Below, in pieces: positions 27,109 through 35,782 of a DNA stretch of 64,000 bases. The notes beneath the pieces are model-generated. The model did not search any database, had not been told where the DNA came from, and saw only the letters and a list, made by a program, of their open reading frames with translations. Position numbers and translations under genes: made by a program. Each line of letters starts with the position of its first letter. Position 1 is the stretch's first letter. Source of the stretch: Methylobacterium sp. CB376. GTDB taxonomy: Bacteria > Pseudomonadota > Alphaproteobacteria > Rhizobiales > Beijerinckiaceae. The stretch covers positions 2,728,001 through 2,792,000 of the forward strand of contig NZ_CP121648.1 in NCBI RefSeq assembly GCF_029714205.1, in the 5' to 3' direction.

Positions 27109-28605
27109 ATGCAACACGAACGGTTCACCCCTTTCGGAAGCTCCGCCGCCAGCGCGGCCGAGCGGCGCGCCATCTGGAGCGCGCTGCTGCCGCGCCGCCG
27201 CCGCGGGCTGGTCCGGGCCGCGATCGGCGTCGGCGCGGCGCTCGCCGAGTTCGGCGCGGTGCTCGGGACGGTGCTGAGCGCCCAGGCGGTCTATCACGCC
27301 GCGGTGCTGCACGCGGCCGTGCCGCTCGGCGCGGCCCTCCAGGTCGGGCTGCTGCTCGGCCTGCTGGTCATCCTGCCGAACCTCGCCCGGGGCGAGTACA
27401 GCATCGAGACCTACCTGGCGGGCGGCGTCCACCCGCGCCGCAGCGCGAGCCTGTGGCTCGCCGCCTGGGCGCTCCTCCTGGTGATCGGCTTCCTCACCAA
27501 GACGACGAGCGACGTCTCGCGCGTCGCCGCGGTCGCCGCCTTCGCGGCCGGGCTGCCGGTGCTGCTCGCCACGCGGGGCCTCTGCCTCTCGGCGGTGCGC
27601 CGCCTCGCCACGCCCCGCTCGGGATCGGTGCGGCGGGTCCAGCTGATCGGCTACGAGCAGGATATCGCGAGCTTCTACGCCAGCCACGACGCGGAGGCGC
27701 TCGGCGTGCGGGTGATCGGGGCGAGCTACCTGCGCGGCGTCCCGGCGGGGATCGCGCCGGAGGAGCGGCGCCGGCAGATCGGGGAGGATCTCGACCTCGC
27801 CGTCTCGGTGGTGCGCTTCCTGCGCCCCGACGACATCTTCGTGCTGGTGCCCTGGACGGAGGCGGAGGACGTCGAACTCTGCGTGGACGCCTTCCTGCGC
27901 GTTCCGGCCGCCCTCCACCTGCGGCCCGGCCAGGTCATGGACCGCTTCGCCGACATCCGGCTCGCCCGGGTCGGCCGGCTCACCGGCCTGAATGTCGGGC
28001 GCGCGCCCCTGAGCCCGGGCGAGGTGGCGCTCAAGCGCGGCTTCGACCTCGTGGTGGCGGGCGCCGCGCTGGTGATCCTGTCGCCGATCCTGGCGATGAT
28101 CGCGATCCTGATCCGCCTCGACAGCCCAGGCCCCTGCCTGTTCCGCCAGAAGCGCTACGGCTTCAACCAGGAGGCCTTCTCGGTCTACAAGTTCCGCAGC
28201 ATGCGGGCCGAGCCGGAGGGCGCGTTCCGGCAGGCCACCCGCAACGATTCGCGGGTCACGCGGGTCGGGCGCGTCTTGCGCCGCACCAACCTCGACGAGC
28301 TGCCGCAGCTCCTCAACGTGCTGCGGGGCGACATGTCGCTGGTCGGGCCGCGTCCGCACGCGCTGGCGCACGACCGCAGCTTCGAGCGCCGGATCGCCCG
28401 CTACGCCCGCCGCCACAACGTGCCGCCGGGCATCACCGGCTGGGCCCAGGTGAACGGGCTGCGCGGCGAGACGCTGACCGACGCCGACATGCAGCGGCGC
28501 GTCGAGCACGACCTCTACTACATCGACAATTGGTCGTTCTGGTTCGACCTCCAGATCCTGGCGATGACCCTGTTCGCCCGCAGCTCGTTCCGCAACGCCT
28601 ATTGA
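27109..28605 (+). CDS. Undecaprenyl-phosphate sugar phosphotransferase (WcaJ-like)
   Basis: This 498-aa polyisoprenyl-phosphate hexose-1-phosphate transferase has four N-terminal membrane segments (about 40-165), a CoA-binding-like Rossmann middle domain (VQLIGYEQDIASFY) and a catalytic C-terminus. That begins with a membrane stretch at 305-328, then LFRQKRYGFNQEAFSVYKFRSM, RTNLDELPQLLNVLRGDMSLVGPRP and KPGITGWAQV-type PPGITGWAQVNGLRG. It would start exopolysaccharide repeat-unit synthesis. No other glycosyltransferases are nearby, so it is a stand-alone copy. Confidence 0.9.
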   Translation: MQHERFTPFGSSAASAAERRAIWSALLPRRRRGLVRAAIGVGAALAEFGAVLGTVLSAQAVYHAAVLHAAVPLGAALQVGLLLGLLVILPNLARGEYSIETYLAGGVHPRRSASLWLAAWALLLVIGFLTKTTSDVSRVAAVAAFAAGLPVLLATRGLCLSAVRRLATPRSGSVRRVQLIGYEQDIASFYASHDAEALGVRVIGASYLRGVPAGIAPEERRRQIGEDLDLAVSVVRFLRPDDIFVLVPWTEAEDVELCVDAFLRVPAALHLRPGQVMDRFADIRLARVGRLTGLNVGRAPLSPGEVALKRGFDLVVAGAALVILSPILAMIAILIRLDSPGPCLFRQKRYGFNQEAFSVYKFRSMRAEPEGAFRQATRNDSRVTRVGRVLRRTNLDELPQLLNVLRGDMSLVGPRPHALAHDRSFERRIARYARRHNVPPGITGWAQVNGLRGETLTDADMQRRVEHDLYYIDNWSFWFDLQILAMTLFARSSFRNAY

Positions 28606-28683
28606 GTTGCCGGGGGCCGGGCCGCCCGCCGTCGCGCCGGCGGTCGCCGCGTGAGGAGGGCGGATCGTTAAGGTTGCGGAGGC

Positions 28684-29046
28684 ATGATGCCGCCTTCCTG
28701 CCCACGATGGGGTGCGGCCTTGTCCCTGCGTCTCCAGCTCGCCGTCGGGTCCCTCGCGGTCCTCGGCTTCGCCACGATCTGCGCCGTCTCGGCCGTCAAC
28801 CTCGACCGGCTGCCGGCCGCCTCCGCGCCCCTGCCGCAGCAGGTCGCGGCGGTGCGGGCCCTGCCCGAGGAGCCGATGACCACCGGCTCGATCGCTGCCG
28901 CGCCGGTCCCGGCCCCCGTCGCCGTCAAGCCCCGCGCGAAATCCGCCAGGGCGGAGCCCGCCCGGGACCCGGCCTTCGATTCCGAGCGCCTCGTCCAGCT
29001 CCTCAACGCCGCCGCGGCCGGGACGGCCAAGCCGATCGGGCGCTGA
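28684..29046 (+). CDS. Hypothetical exported or membrane-anchored protein
   Basis: A 120-aa ORF with a hydrophobic N-terminal segment (LQLAVGSLAVLGFATICAVSAV, about residues 17-38), a Pro/Ala-rich linker containing MTTGSIAAAPVP, and a short amphipathic C-terminal stretch (SERLVQLLNAAAAG). I recognise no domain. GGTTGCGGAGGC precedes the start. The single anchor plus Pro-Ala linker resembles many small alphaproteobacterial envelope proteins. Confidence 0.6.
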   Translation: MMPPSCPRWGAALSLRLQLAVGSLAVLGFATICAVSAVNLDRLPAASAPLPQQVAAVRALPEEPMTTGSIAAAPVPAPVAVKPRAKSARAEPARDPAFDSERLVQLLNAAAAGTAKPIGR

Positions 29047-29147
29047 GGCCGGCCCAGGCCCGGGCGGCGCGGCAGCCTTGATCCAGCGCAAGGAGATGCG
29101 AGCGGAGGCGGCGCATCACGGGGACGCCCGCCAGGAGGGGGTTGTCC

Positions 29148-29417
29148 ATGTCCGCTTCCGCAACGATCCGCGATCCGATCCCCGCCCGCACCCTCACCAG
29201 GGCGGCCGTGGCCGTCGTCGTCTCGGTTCTGTTCAGCATCGCGGTGCTGATCTGCTACGCCGTGCTGGCCGTGCTCTTCAATCTCGGCGCGTTCGGGATC
29301 GAGGTCACCACGGGCATCATCAAGATGCTGTGCCTCACCGTGATCCTGACCTACCTCGCGGCGGGGCGCCTGCTCTGGTCGCGCGAGGCGCGCTTAGCCC
29401 TCACTGAGCGGAATTGA
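29148..29417 (+). CDS. Hypothetical two-helix membrane protein
   Basis: 89 aa from ATG 29148, which has AGGAGGGGG 7 nt upstream. Two hydrophobic helices at about residues 18-45 (AAVAVVVSVLFSIAVLICYAV) and 53-75 are joined by a short loop. No family is recognised. The TGA stop is the first codon of a perfect 22-bp tandem duplication. Confidence 0.6.
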   Translation: MSASATIRDPIPARTLTRAAVAVVVSVLFSIAVLICYAVLAVLFNLGAFGIEVTTGIIKMLCLTVILTYLAAGRLLWSREARLALTERN

Positions 29418-29458
29418 TCACGACGGCGTGCAAACGTGATCACGACGGCGTGCAAACG
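29415..29458. repeat. 22-bp tandem duplication starting at a stop codon
   Basis: Two perfect copies of a 22-bp unit beginning TGATCACGACGGCG occur at 29415-29436 and 29437-29458. The first three bases are the stop codon of the preceding gene. Confidence 0.9.
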
Positions 29459-29943
29459 CGCCCGGCATATGGCGCAGACGACCATCGTGAGGACGAGTAA
29501 TCCGGCAAATGCGCCTTCGCAGCCGTTAATCCGATGGCGTCCGCCGCAACGGAACTCAAGATGATGGGAACGAAAAACCCAGCATACGCGTGTACCTAGA
29601 GCATTTTCCGACGAAATGGATGCCGGTTCGTCGCAGAAAATGCGGCAAGATCAAAGACCTAGAGCAGCACCCGATTGCAACGTGATCGGGTGCTGCTCTA
29701 GAGAGACGCTGGCGTTCGGGCTCGATTCCCCCAGGAGCTTGGGAAGCCACTGCTGCCGACGTAGGCGTTGTAGAGCGCACGCAGAACACTGACGTCAAAC
29801 ACTACCATAAAGAGCGACAGAGCCAGCAGTAATTTTGGTAACAGTTCTCGCGTCCGTCAATCCTTATATATCTTCAAGACGCTCTCATTGACAGCGTCTC
29901 GATGTCCTACTTTTGCCGAATTTATTGAGTTTGCAAAAATATG
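29418..29943. other. Repeat-rich intergenic region at island edge
   Basis: About 525 bp that hold the second half of a tandem duplication, a compound palindromic element (29595-29701) and then increasingly AT-rich DNA. An 80-codon minus ORF (29556-29798) lies over the palindrome and is not credible. A further minus-strand stretch starting near 29809 reads MVVFDVSVLRALYNAYVG but ends at the palindrome; it may be a remnant. Confidence 0.45.
29595..29701. repeat. Compound palindromic repeat element
   Basis: The left half contains an imperfect inverted repeat (GCATTTTCCGACGAA against TTCGTCGCAGAAAATGC) and ends with the same CCTAGAG that begins the element. The right half is a perfect 17-bp stem at 29659-29675 and 29685-29701 with a 9-nt loop. 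This resembles dispersed intergenic mosaic repeats of Rhizobiales; only one copy is seen here. Confidence 0.7.
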
Positions 29944-30309
29944 TTAAGCTACCATGCTGCTAATCTCAAATCGTATCGAGGTCGCGTAGATCGACCCAGC
30001 AGATACCCCGACGGCCACTTCTATATTCTTCAATGTGTCGTCGATTTTCCTGCTGTCGACCGGAGATTCAGAGTAGGTCTGTTCGTGATTCACGATCAGC
30101 ACAAGTGCCATGACGTCCTCTTTGAAGCAAATAATGGCTTGATGCGTAGCGCTGCTTTGCACCTCGAATGCAACACAATCCATGCAATCTGCGACTCTAC
30201 GATATTTCTCCGCGAACGCCGATTTTATTTTGGCAATCTCAGGTGGGTGCGAGAGATCAACCCGAGCATAACTAATTCGGTCATATGTTGAGATCAACGG
30301 TTGGTGCAC
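29944..30309 (-). CDS. Unrecognised 121-aa protein downstream of aminomutase
   Basis: This low-GC ORF starts at GTG 30309 with GGGAG 9 nt upstream. The sequence (MHQPLISTYDRISYARVDL, IAKIKSAFAEKYRRVADCMDC, QAIICFKEDVMALVLIVNH) alternates strands and helices and could form a small alpha/beta fold. A CMDC pair is visible near residues 42-45. No family is recognised. It follows the aminomutase gene by about 105 bp on the same strand, suggesting co-transcription. An opposite-strand ORF of similar length exists, but its composition is less protein-like. Confidence 0.55.
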   Translation of the reverse strand: MHQPLISTYDRISYARVDLSHPPEIAKIKSAFAEKYRRVADCMDCVAFEVQSSATHQAIICFKEDVMALVLIVNHEQTYSESPVDSRKIDDTLKNIEVAVGVSAGSIYATSIRFEISSMVA

Positions 30310-30413
30310 GATCGATTACTCCCGCTCAGAGGATGTCGAGACGTCATCTCCGAATGATTGCAATTTTCTCTGATGCGCCACTCGTGGGCGCACCAGAATT
30401 TTGACGCATCGCG

Positions 30414-31580
30414 TCAATGATAGTCTGGATCTTTCCAGGTCCGCCATTCGTAATTGCGCACAACCGCGTAGTCCGGCCCTTGTGCTACAAGGTAATTTGG
30501 CGCGAGCGGCGTTTTACCCAATGGTGTGCAAATGACGTAGGTCGGTACTGCGAAACCTGTCGTGTGACCACGAAGATTTTCCATAATATGCAATCCGGTT
30601 TGAATTGGCGTTCGGAAATGCTCCGCCCCCCTGATCAAATCGGCATGATAGAGATAATAAGGTCTGACGCGGATCATAAGAAGCTTGTGAAGGAAATCCT
30701 TCATCACCTCGACACTATCATTAACACCTTTCAATTGGACCGATTGATTTCCCACCGGAATACCCGCATCAAGCAACCTTGAGATTGCGAGCTTGGATTC
30801 CTCAGTGATCTCTTTTGGATGATTGAAATGGATGTTGAGCCATATCGGGTGCTATTTCTTCAGCATATCGCACAATTCGACCGTGATCCGCTGTGGAAGC
30901 AGAACCGGAAATCTTGAGCCAATGCGTATTATCTGGATGTGGAGTATCGCCCGCAACCGCTTGATGACGTACTCGATTTTGCTATCAACTAAACTAAGCG
31001 GATCGCCTCCACTGAGGAGGACATCCCTGATCTGTTGGTTTGAAGCAATGTAATCAATACCCTGATCGAGTAAGCTTTTAGCCGTTACGATTGGGCCTAC
31101 CTCGACGTGAACCTTGCGAGAGCAATGTCTACAGTAGACAGGACATAGGTTTGTTATATGAAAAAGAACTCGATCTGGATACCTATGCACAATGCAGTTT
31201 ACAAGCGTTGCCCCTTCTTTCCATAATGGATTTTCAGTTCCTACTTCCGATCTGTGGAATGACTCCAGCTTCTCGATATCAAACACATCGTTGAGCTCTG
31301 CCAAGTTTGGCAGCTGCTGCAGGCGAACTGGACAATTGGGATCGTTTTTATCCATCAATGACAGATAGTAGGGCGTTACTCGAAAAACATACTTCTCACC
31401 CACGCGACCGAACACATCACGTTCTTCATCCGACAAATTGAGATATTCGTCGAGCTGACTTAGCAACGTGATAGAATTATTTTGATTCCACCTCCAATCA
31501 TCCCAGTCATGGTCTCTATCGGTCCGCGTTACATTGGCTTTGAGCATACTATCATCTTTGTTCATCATCATCGCCATCAC
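30414..31580 (-). pseudogene. Lysine-2,3-aminomutase family radical SAM protein with in-frame TAG
   Basis: One continuous 389-codon frame matches KamA-type aminomutases along its length, broken by a single TAG at 30852-30854. Before it: DWDDWRWNQNNSI, the radical SAM motif CPVYCRHCSRK (CxxxCxxC), LLSGGDPLSL and IRIGSRFPVLLPQRI. After it: HPIWLNIHFNHPKEIT, GIPVGNQSVQLKGVND, VRPYYLYHADL, EHFRTPIQTG and GHTTGFAVPTY. The likely PLP lysine is in PLGKTPLAPNY, where KamA usually has a Gly-rich GGGGK. The TAG sits where the family usually has Tyr (KKYHPIW). The start is ambiguous among several Met codons near 31565-31580. It is either a nonsense-mutated pseudogene or requires readthrough. The substrate cannot be told. 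Confidence 0.85.
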
Positions 31581-31857
31581 CTTTCAGTGTATTTGACAGG
31601 ACTTGGTGTGGGTTTGCCAGCTAATTAGACACGACCAACGCTTAAAAAGGTGTGTGAGTCACGCACGTAATGTCTTTGCTCCCGGTACGTCAAGGGGTGG
31701 CGTTAAGGCGTTCTACAAAATTTCACATCGCCATGCAGGCGAGTTCCATCGTAGTCTCGACCTTTCAAGTGGGTAGCCACCGGGGCGGGTTGTGGTACGC
31801 TCCGCCGCCAAACCCCATTGGTACCCAAAGGTCAGAGTCATCGAGCCGAGGCCATGA
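31581..31857. promoter_or_regulatory. Divergent intergenic region, aminomutase and MFS genes
   Basis: 277 bp between two divergent starts, which must hold promoters for both. TTGACA at about 31594 is a possible -35 for the plus strand, but no convincing -10 at 16-18 bp was found. The DNA is lower in GC than the core genome. Confidence 0.35.
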
Positions 31858-33111
31858 ATGAAAATGGGTAATGACCGCCGCAACTACTTGCTATTCCTAG
31901 TTACCTGCTCCGGTTTGGTGGCGACTGCGCGGGCAATGACGCTGTCATTCCTCGTCATAAAGCTTCACGAGTCCTTCGGACTTGGGTCAGCTATAATAGG
32001 CGCCTTGTTGGGTGCTGGTCCATTAGTCGGGGCCGTAGTAGCTCCATTCGCCGGATCGCTATCCGATCGTATGGAGCGAAAGCCCGTTCTGACGTTGACG
32101 CTATTCATGACAGCAGTGGCGCTTTTGGGGATGGCCGTTGCTGAATCCGTCTTGACGTTTTGTCTAGCGCAGATTGTGTCGGCCGTCGCCCTAGCTGTTT
32201 ATGAACCTGTGTCGCGCGCGTTAATGAGCGACGTTTGCCCTGAAGAGCAGCGATTGCGCTTCTTCTCGTGGCGGTACACCACTAATAACGTTGGATGGGC
32301 TATTGGACCTCTGATTGGAGTCAGCGCCGGCGCTACAGCATCAATCCTGTTTTTCTCAGCAAGTTTTTTATACGCATTTTTCGCAATCGCTCTGCTATTG
32401 GTAACAGTTCCGTATAATCAGAGACATAATGTTTCGACAGAGGTTCAGCATACATCCGTTTTTTCATGTGTGAGGGCTGCCATACGCGATCCTCGATTAG
32501 CTTTCTTCGTTTTAGGGGGGACGCTTTTGATTGCGGTTCACGGTCAATACTCTGCGACCCTGGCGCCGTACTTGTCTACAAGTATCGAGAATGGTAATTC
32601 CATTTTTGCTTACCTCGTTTCGATCAACGGCTTCGTGGTTCTCCTCGGCAATCCCATAGCAAGAAGATTCATCGAGAGCGTTGGGGCACGTCATGCACTT
32701 GTGATGGGGTGCGGTTTGTTTTTTATAGGAGAGATCTCTTTTATGTTCTCCAACAATCTCTTAACATTCTCGGTTGCGATGACGATTTTTACGCTTGGGG
32801 AAATATTAGTCGTTCCGTCTGAATATATGATGGTTGATGACATCTCTAACGATCTCAATCGTGGTGGTTATTTTGGAGCACATTCATTTTCGACGATTGG
32901 GAATTTTATCGGTCCAACCTTAGGGGGAGTCTTGTTAGGCGCATACGGTGGAGCTGCAATGTTTTTACTTTTTTCCGCTTTCGCCGTGGCCAGCGCATTT
33001 TTCTTCGTTGTAGGGGCACGCATGCCGCCGCCGACCGCGTCAAAACGGGACGCGAAACCTCCCAGAATCGATAGCCCAATCTCTTCTATTGTCAGGACAC
33101 GCTCTGCCTGA
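31858..33111 (+). CDS. MFS transporter (MdtH-like efflux type)
   Basis: This 417-aa protein has about 11-12 membrane segments. MFS motif A appears as AGSLSDRMERKPVLTL near residues 63-78, and RYTTNNVGWAIGPLIG matches the MdtH-type fifth helix. The C-terminal 30 residues are polar. Codon use (many AT-rich codons) differs from core genes and matches the neighbouring aminomutase. It is divergent from that gene and may export its product, but that link is inferred from position. ATG 31864 is an alternative start. Confidence 0.85.
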   Translation: MKMGNDRRNYLLFLVTCSGLVATARAMTLSFLVIKLHESFGLGSAIIGALLGAGPLVGAVVAPFAGSLSDRMERKPVLTLTLFMTAVALLGMAVAESVLTFCLAQIVSAVALAVYEPVSRALMSDVCPEEQRLRFFSWRYTTNNVGWAIGPLIGVSAGATASILFFSASFLYAFFAIALLLVTVPYNQRHNVSTEVQHTSVFSCVRAAIRDPRLAFFVLGGTLLIAVHGQYSATLAPYLSTSIENGNSIFAYLVSINGFVVLLGNPIARRFIESVGARHALVMGCGLFFIGEISFMFSNNLLTFSVAMTIFTLGEILVVPSEYMMVDDISNDLNRGGYFGAHSFSTIGNFIGPTLGGVLLGAYGGAAMFLLFSAFAVASAFFFVVGARMPPPTASKRDAKPPRIDSPISSIVRTRSA

Positions 33112-33164
33112 AGGGTCACCTCGGAGCCCGTACCTTCGCAGGATGACGAGTTGCTCACTTTTGC

Positions 33165-33305
33165 GAGTGGTCGCTCCCTGCCCTTTATGGAGCGGACCCA
33201 ACATGCATTGATCCAGATGCAGACGGCTGCAAGTTTAATGGCAGCGAGGAAGTTGCCTGGCCGTCGGTCGTAGCGGTTGGCGAGATGTTCGGTCCCGGCA
33301 AGTGG
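33165..33305 (-). pseudogene. Fragment of IS5-type transposase C-terminus
   Basis: On the minus strand this stretch reads GTEHLANRYDRRPGNFLAAI followed by KLAAVCIWINACWVRS, the shape of the last residues of IS5-family transposases (arrangement ...ATRYD...NFL.AI.LAA...W). Upstream transposase sequence is missing and core high-GC DNA begins right after. It marks the right edge of the low-GC island. The remaining 33112-33516 interval has no gene. Confidence 0.6.
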
Positions 33306-33516
33306 TGTGACGGATCGAGGCCCCCGCGCGCCGGGCTTTCCCGGCCCCGCGCCCGCGGGCGCGGCGAGCCGCCGATCTCCGCCCCGCATCCGGCGGGGGC
33401 CCGCCCGCGCTTGACTTGACGCCCGCTCAAGTGAATGGGTGCGCCGACCTCCGCCCGGGGCGCCGCGTCCACGCGCCTCCGCGGCGGCACCCGCACAGGC
33501 GCCAAAGAAGCCCACC

Positions 33517-35331
33517 ATGCATCGTTACCGTACCCACACCTGCGGCGCGCTGCGCCCCTCCGACGTCGGCGCGACGGTCCGGCTCTCCGGCTGGTGCCAC
33601 CGCGTGCGCGATCATGGCGGTGTCCTGTTCATCGACCTGCGCGACCATTACGGCGTGACCCAGTGCGTGGTGGACGCCGATTCCGCCGCCTTCCGGGCCG
33701 CCGAGGCCGTGCGCTCGGAATGGGTGATCCGCGTCGACGGGCGCGTGCGCCGGCGCCCCGAGGGCACCGAGAACGCCGACCTGCCGACCGGCGCGGTCGA
33801 GCTCTACATCACCGATCTCGAAGTGCTCGGCCAGGCGGTCGAGCTGCCGATGCCGGTCTTCGGCGAGCTCGATTACCCGGAGGAGACGCGGCTGCGCTAC
33901 CGCTTCCTCGACCTGCGCCGCGAGAAGCTCCACGCCAACATCATGAAGCGCGGGGCGATCATCGATTCCCTGCGCCGGCGCATGCGCGAGGGCGGCTTCT
34001 TCGAGTTCCAGACGCCGATCCTCACCGCCTCCTCCCCCGAGGGCGCGCGCGACTTCCTGGTCCCGTCGCGGCTGCATCCAGGCAAGTTCTACGCCCTGCC
34101 GCAGGCGCCCCAGCAGTTCAAGCAGCTCACGATGATCGCGGGCTTCGACCGCTACTTCCAGATCGCGCCCTGCTTCCGCGACGAGGATGCCCGCGCCGAC
34201 CGCTCGCCCGGCGAGTTCTACCAGCTCGACATTGAGATGAGCTTCGTCACGCAGGAGGACGTGTTCCAGGCGGTGGAGCCGGTGCTGCGCGGCGTGTTCG
34301 AGGAATTCGCGGAGGGCTGGCGCGTCACCGGGACGTTCCCGCGCATCCCCTACGCCGAGGCGATGCTCAAGTACGGCGTCGACAAGCCGGACCTGCGCAA
34401 CCCCCTGATCATCGTCGACGTCACGCAGGAATTCTCGGCCGAGGCCGTGACCTTCAACGCGTTCAAGAGCGTGATCCGGGCCGGCGGCGTGGTGCGGGCG
34501 ATCCCCGCCCCGGGTGCCGGCGCCCAGCCGCGCTCGTTCTTTGACAGGCTCAACAACTGGGCCCGGGGCGAGGGCGCGCCCGGCCTCGGCTACATCGTGT
34601 TCGAGGAGGAGGGCGGGGTGCTCTCGGGCCGCGGCCCGATCGCCAAGTTCGTGCCGCCGGAGGTGCAGGCCGCCATCGCCGCCAAGGCCGGCCTGAAGGC
34701 GGGCGACGCGGTGTTCTTCGCGGCGGGCGTCGAGGCCAAGGCGGCCGGGCTCGCCGGCAAGGCGCGCATCCGCATCGGCGACGACCTCGGCCTCACCGAC
34801 AAGGACCAGTTCGCCTTCTGCTGGATCACCGACTTCCCGATGTACGAGTGGAACGAGGACGAGAAGCGGATCGACTTCTCGCACAACCCGTTCTCGATGC
34901 CGAACTACGACCACGACGGGTTCCTGGGCCTCGACCCGGCGGATGCGGAGACGATCCTGGGGATCAAGGCCTTCCAGTACGACATCGTCTGCAACGGCAT
35001 CGAGCTGTCGTCGGGCGCGATCCGCAACCATCGCCCGGACGTGATGGAGAAGGCCTTCGCGATCGCGGGCTACGGCCGCGAGGTGCTGGAGCAGAAGTTC
35101 GGCGGCATGCTGAACGCCCTGCGCATGGGCGCACCGCCCCACGGCGGCATCGCCCCGGGCGTCGACCGCATCGTGATGCTGCTCTGCCACGAGCCGAACA
35201 TCCGCGAGGTGGTGCTCTTCCCGATGAATCAGCGGGCCGAGGACCTGATGATGGGGGCGCCCTCCGAGGTCACGCCCAAGCAGCTGCGCGAGCTGCACAT
35301 CCGGCTGAACCTGCCCGACAGGTCCGCCTGA
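33517..35331 (+). CDS. aspS: Aspartyl-tRNA synthetase
   Basis: This 604-aa class II synthetase starts at ATG 33517 ([14 protein letters not shown]), the usual AspRS N-terminus. An N-terminal OB-fold anticodon domain (about 1-105) is followed by the catalytic core with [22 protein letters not shown] and [19 protein letters not shown] (motif 2 region), a bacterial GAD insertion (about 290-410) and motif 3 in [13 protein letters not shown]. Many alphaproteobacterial enzymes of this type are non-discriminating and also charge tRNA-Asn; whether this one does cannot be read from sequence alone. Confidence 0.96.
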   Translation: MHRYRTHTCGALRPSDVGATVRLSGWCHRVRDHGGVLFIDLRDHYGVTQCVVDADSAAFRAAEAVRSEWVIRVDGRVRRRPEGTENADLPTGAVELYITDLEVLGQAVELPMPVFGELDYPEETRLRYRFLDLRREKLHANIMKRGAIIDSLRRRMREGGFFEFQTPILTASSPEGARDFLVPSRLHPGKFYALPQAPQQFKQLTMIAGFDRYFQIAPCFRDEDARADRSPGEFYQLDIEMSFVTQEDVFQAVEPVLRGVFEEFAEGWRVTGTFPRIPYAEAMLKYGVDKPDLRNPLIIVDVTQEFSAEAVTFNAFKSVIRAGGVVRAIPAPGAGAQPRSFFDRLNNWARGEGAPGLGYIVFEEEGGVLSGRGPIAKFVPPEVQAAIAAKAGLKAGDAVFFAAGVEAKAAGLAGKARIRIGDDLGLTDKDQFAFCWITDFPMYEWNEDEKRIDFSHNPFSMPNYDHDGFLGLDPADAETILGIKAFQYDIVCNGIELSSGAIRNHRPDVMEKAFAIAGYGREVLEQKFGGMLNALRMGAPPHGGIAPGVDRIVMLLCHEPNIREVVLFPMNQRAEDLMMGAPSEVTPKQLRELHIRLNLPDRSA

Positions 35332-35338
35332 GGCGGAG

Positions 35339-35770
35339 ATGGGCGCGGTTCCGGTCATCCGGGAGGTCCGCGATGGCGACGAGGCGGGCCTCGCGGCCCT
35401 GTGGCGGGCGGCCGGGGTCGCCCGCCCCTGGAACGATCCCGGGCGGGACATCGCCTTCGCGCGGGCGGCCGCTCACGCGACGATCCTGGTGGCGGAGGAG
35501 GGCGCGCGCCTGAGCGCTTCCGCCATGGTCGGCGAGGATGGGCACCGGGGCTGGCTCTACTACGTGGCGGTGGTCCCGGAGCGCCAGGGCGGCGGGCTCG
35601 GCCGGGCGATCGTCCAGGCGGCCGAGATCTGGCTCGCCGCGCGCGGCGTCTGGAAGGTGCAGCTGCTGGTGCGGGCCGGCAATGCCCGCGCGGTCGGCTT
35701 CTACGAGCGGCTCGGCTACCGGGATCTCGGCACGACCTGCCTGCAGAAGGTGATCGCCCCGGCCCGCTGA
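35339..35770 (+). CDS. GNAT family acetyltransferase (YpeA-like)
   Basis: This 143-aa N-acetyltransferase has the acetyl-CoA loop VVPERQGGGLGRAIVQ near residues 78-93 and the C-terminal NARAVGFYERLGYRD motif typical of GNATs. Its size and pattern fit the YpeA group. The substrate is unknown. It begins 8 bp after the aspS stop and is likely co-transcribed. Confidence 0.88.
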   Translation: MGAVPVIREVRDGDEAGLAALWRAAGVARPWNDPGRDIAFARAAAHATILVAEEGARLSASAMVGEDGHRGWLYYVAVVPERQGGGLGRAIVQAAEIWLAARGVWKVQLLVRAGNARAVGFYERLGYRDLGTTCLQKVIAPAR

Positions 35771-35782
35771 GCCGGGCCGTGC

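Noticed and set aside
26794..29091. Long minus-strand frame over the sugar transferase.
   Set aside because: Low-complexity composition and no motifs; the plus strand encodes a complete WcaJ-like protein.
29556..29798. An 80-codon minus-strand ORF.
   Set aside because: It reads through a palindromic repeat element and shows no protein-like features.
30417..30782. A 121-codon plus-strand ORF.
   Set aside because: It is antisense to the conserved C-terminal part of the aminomutase.
30852..30854. TAG as a pyrrolysine codon.
   Set aside because: Pyrrolysine systems are rare outside methylamine-using archaea and some bacteria, and the family has Tyr rather than a functional special residue here. 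A nonsense mutation or ordinary suppression is simpler.
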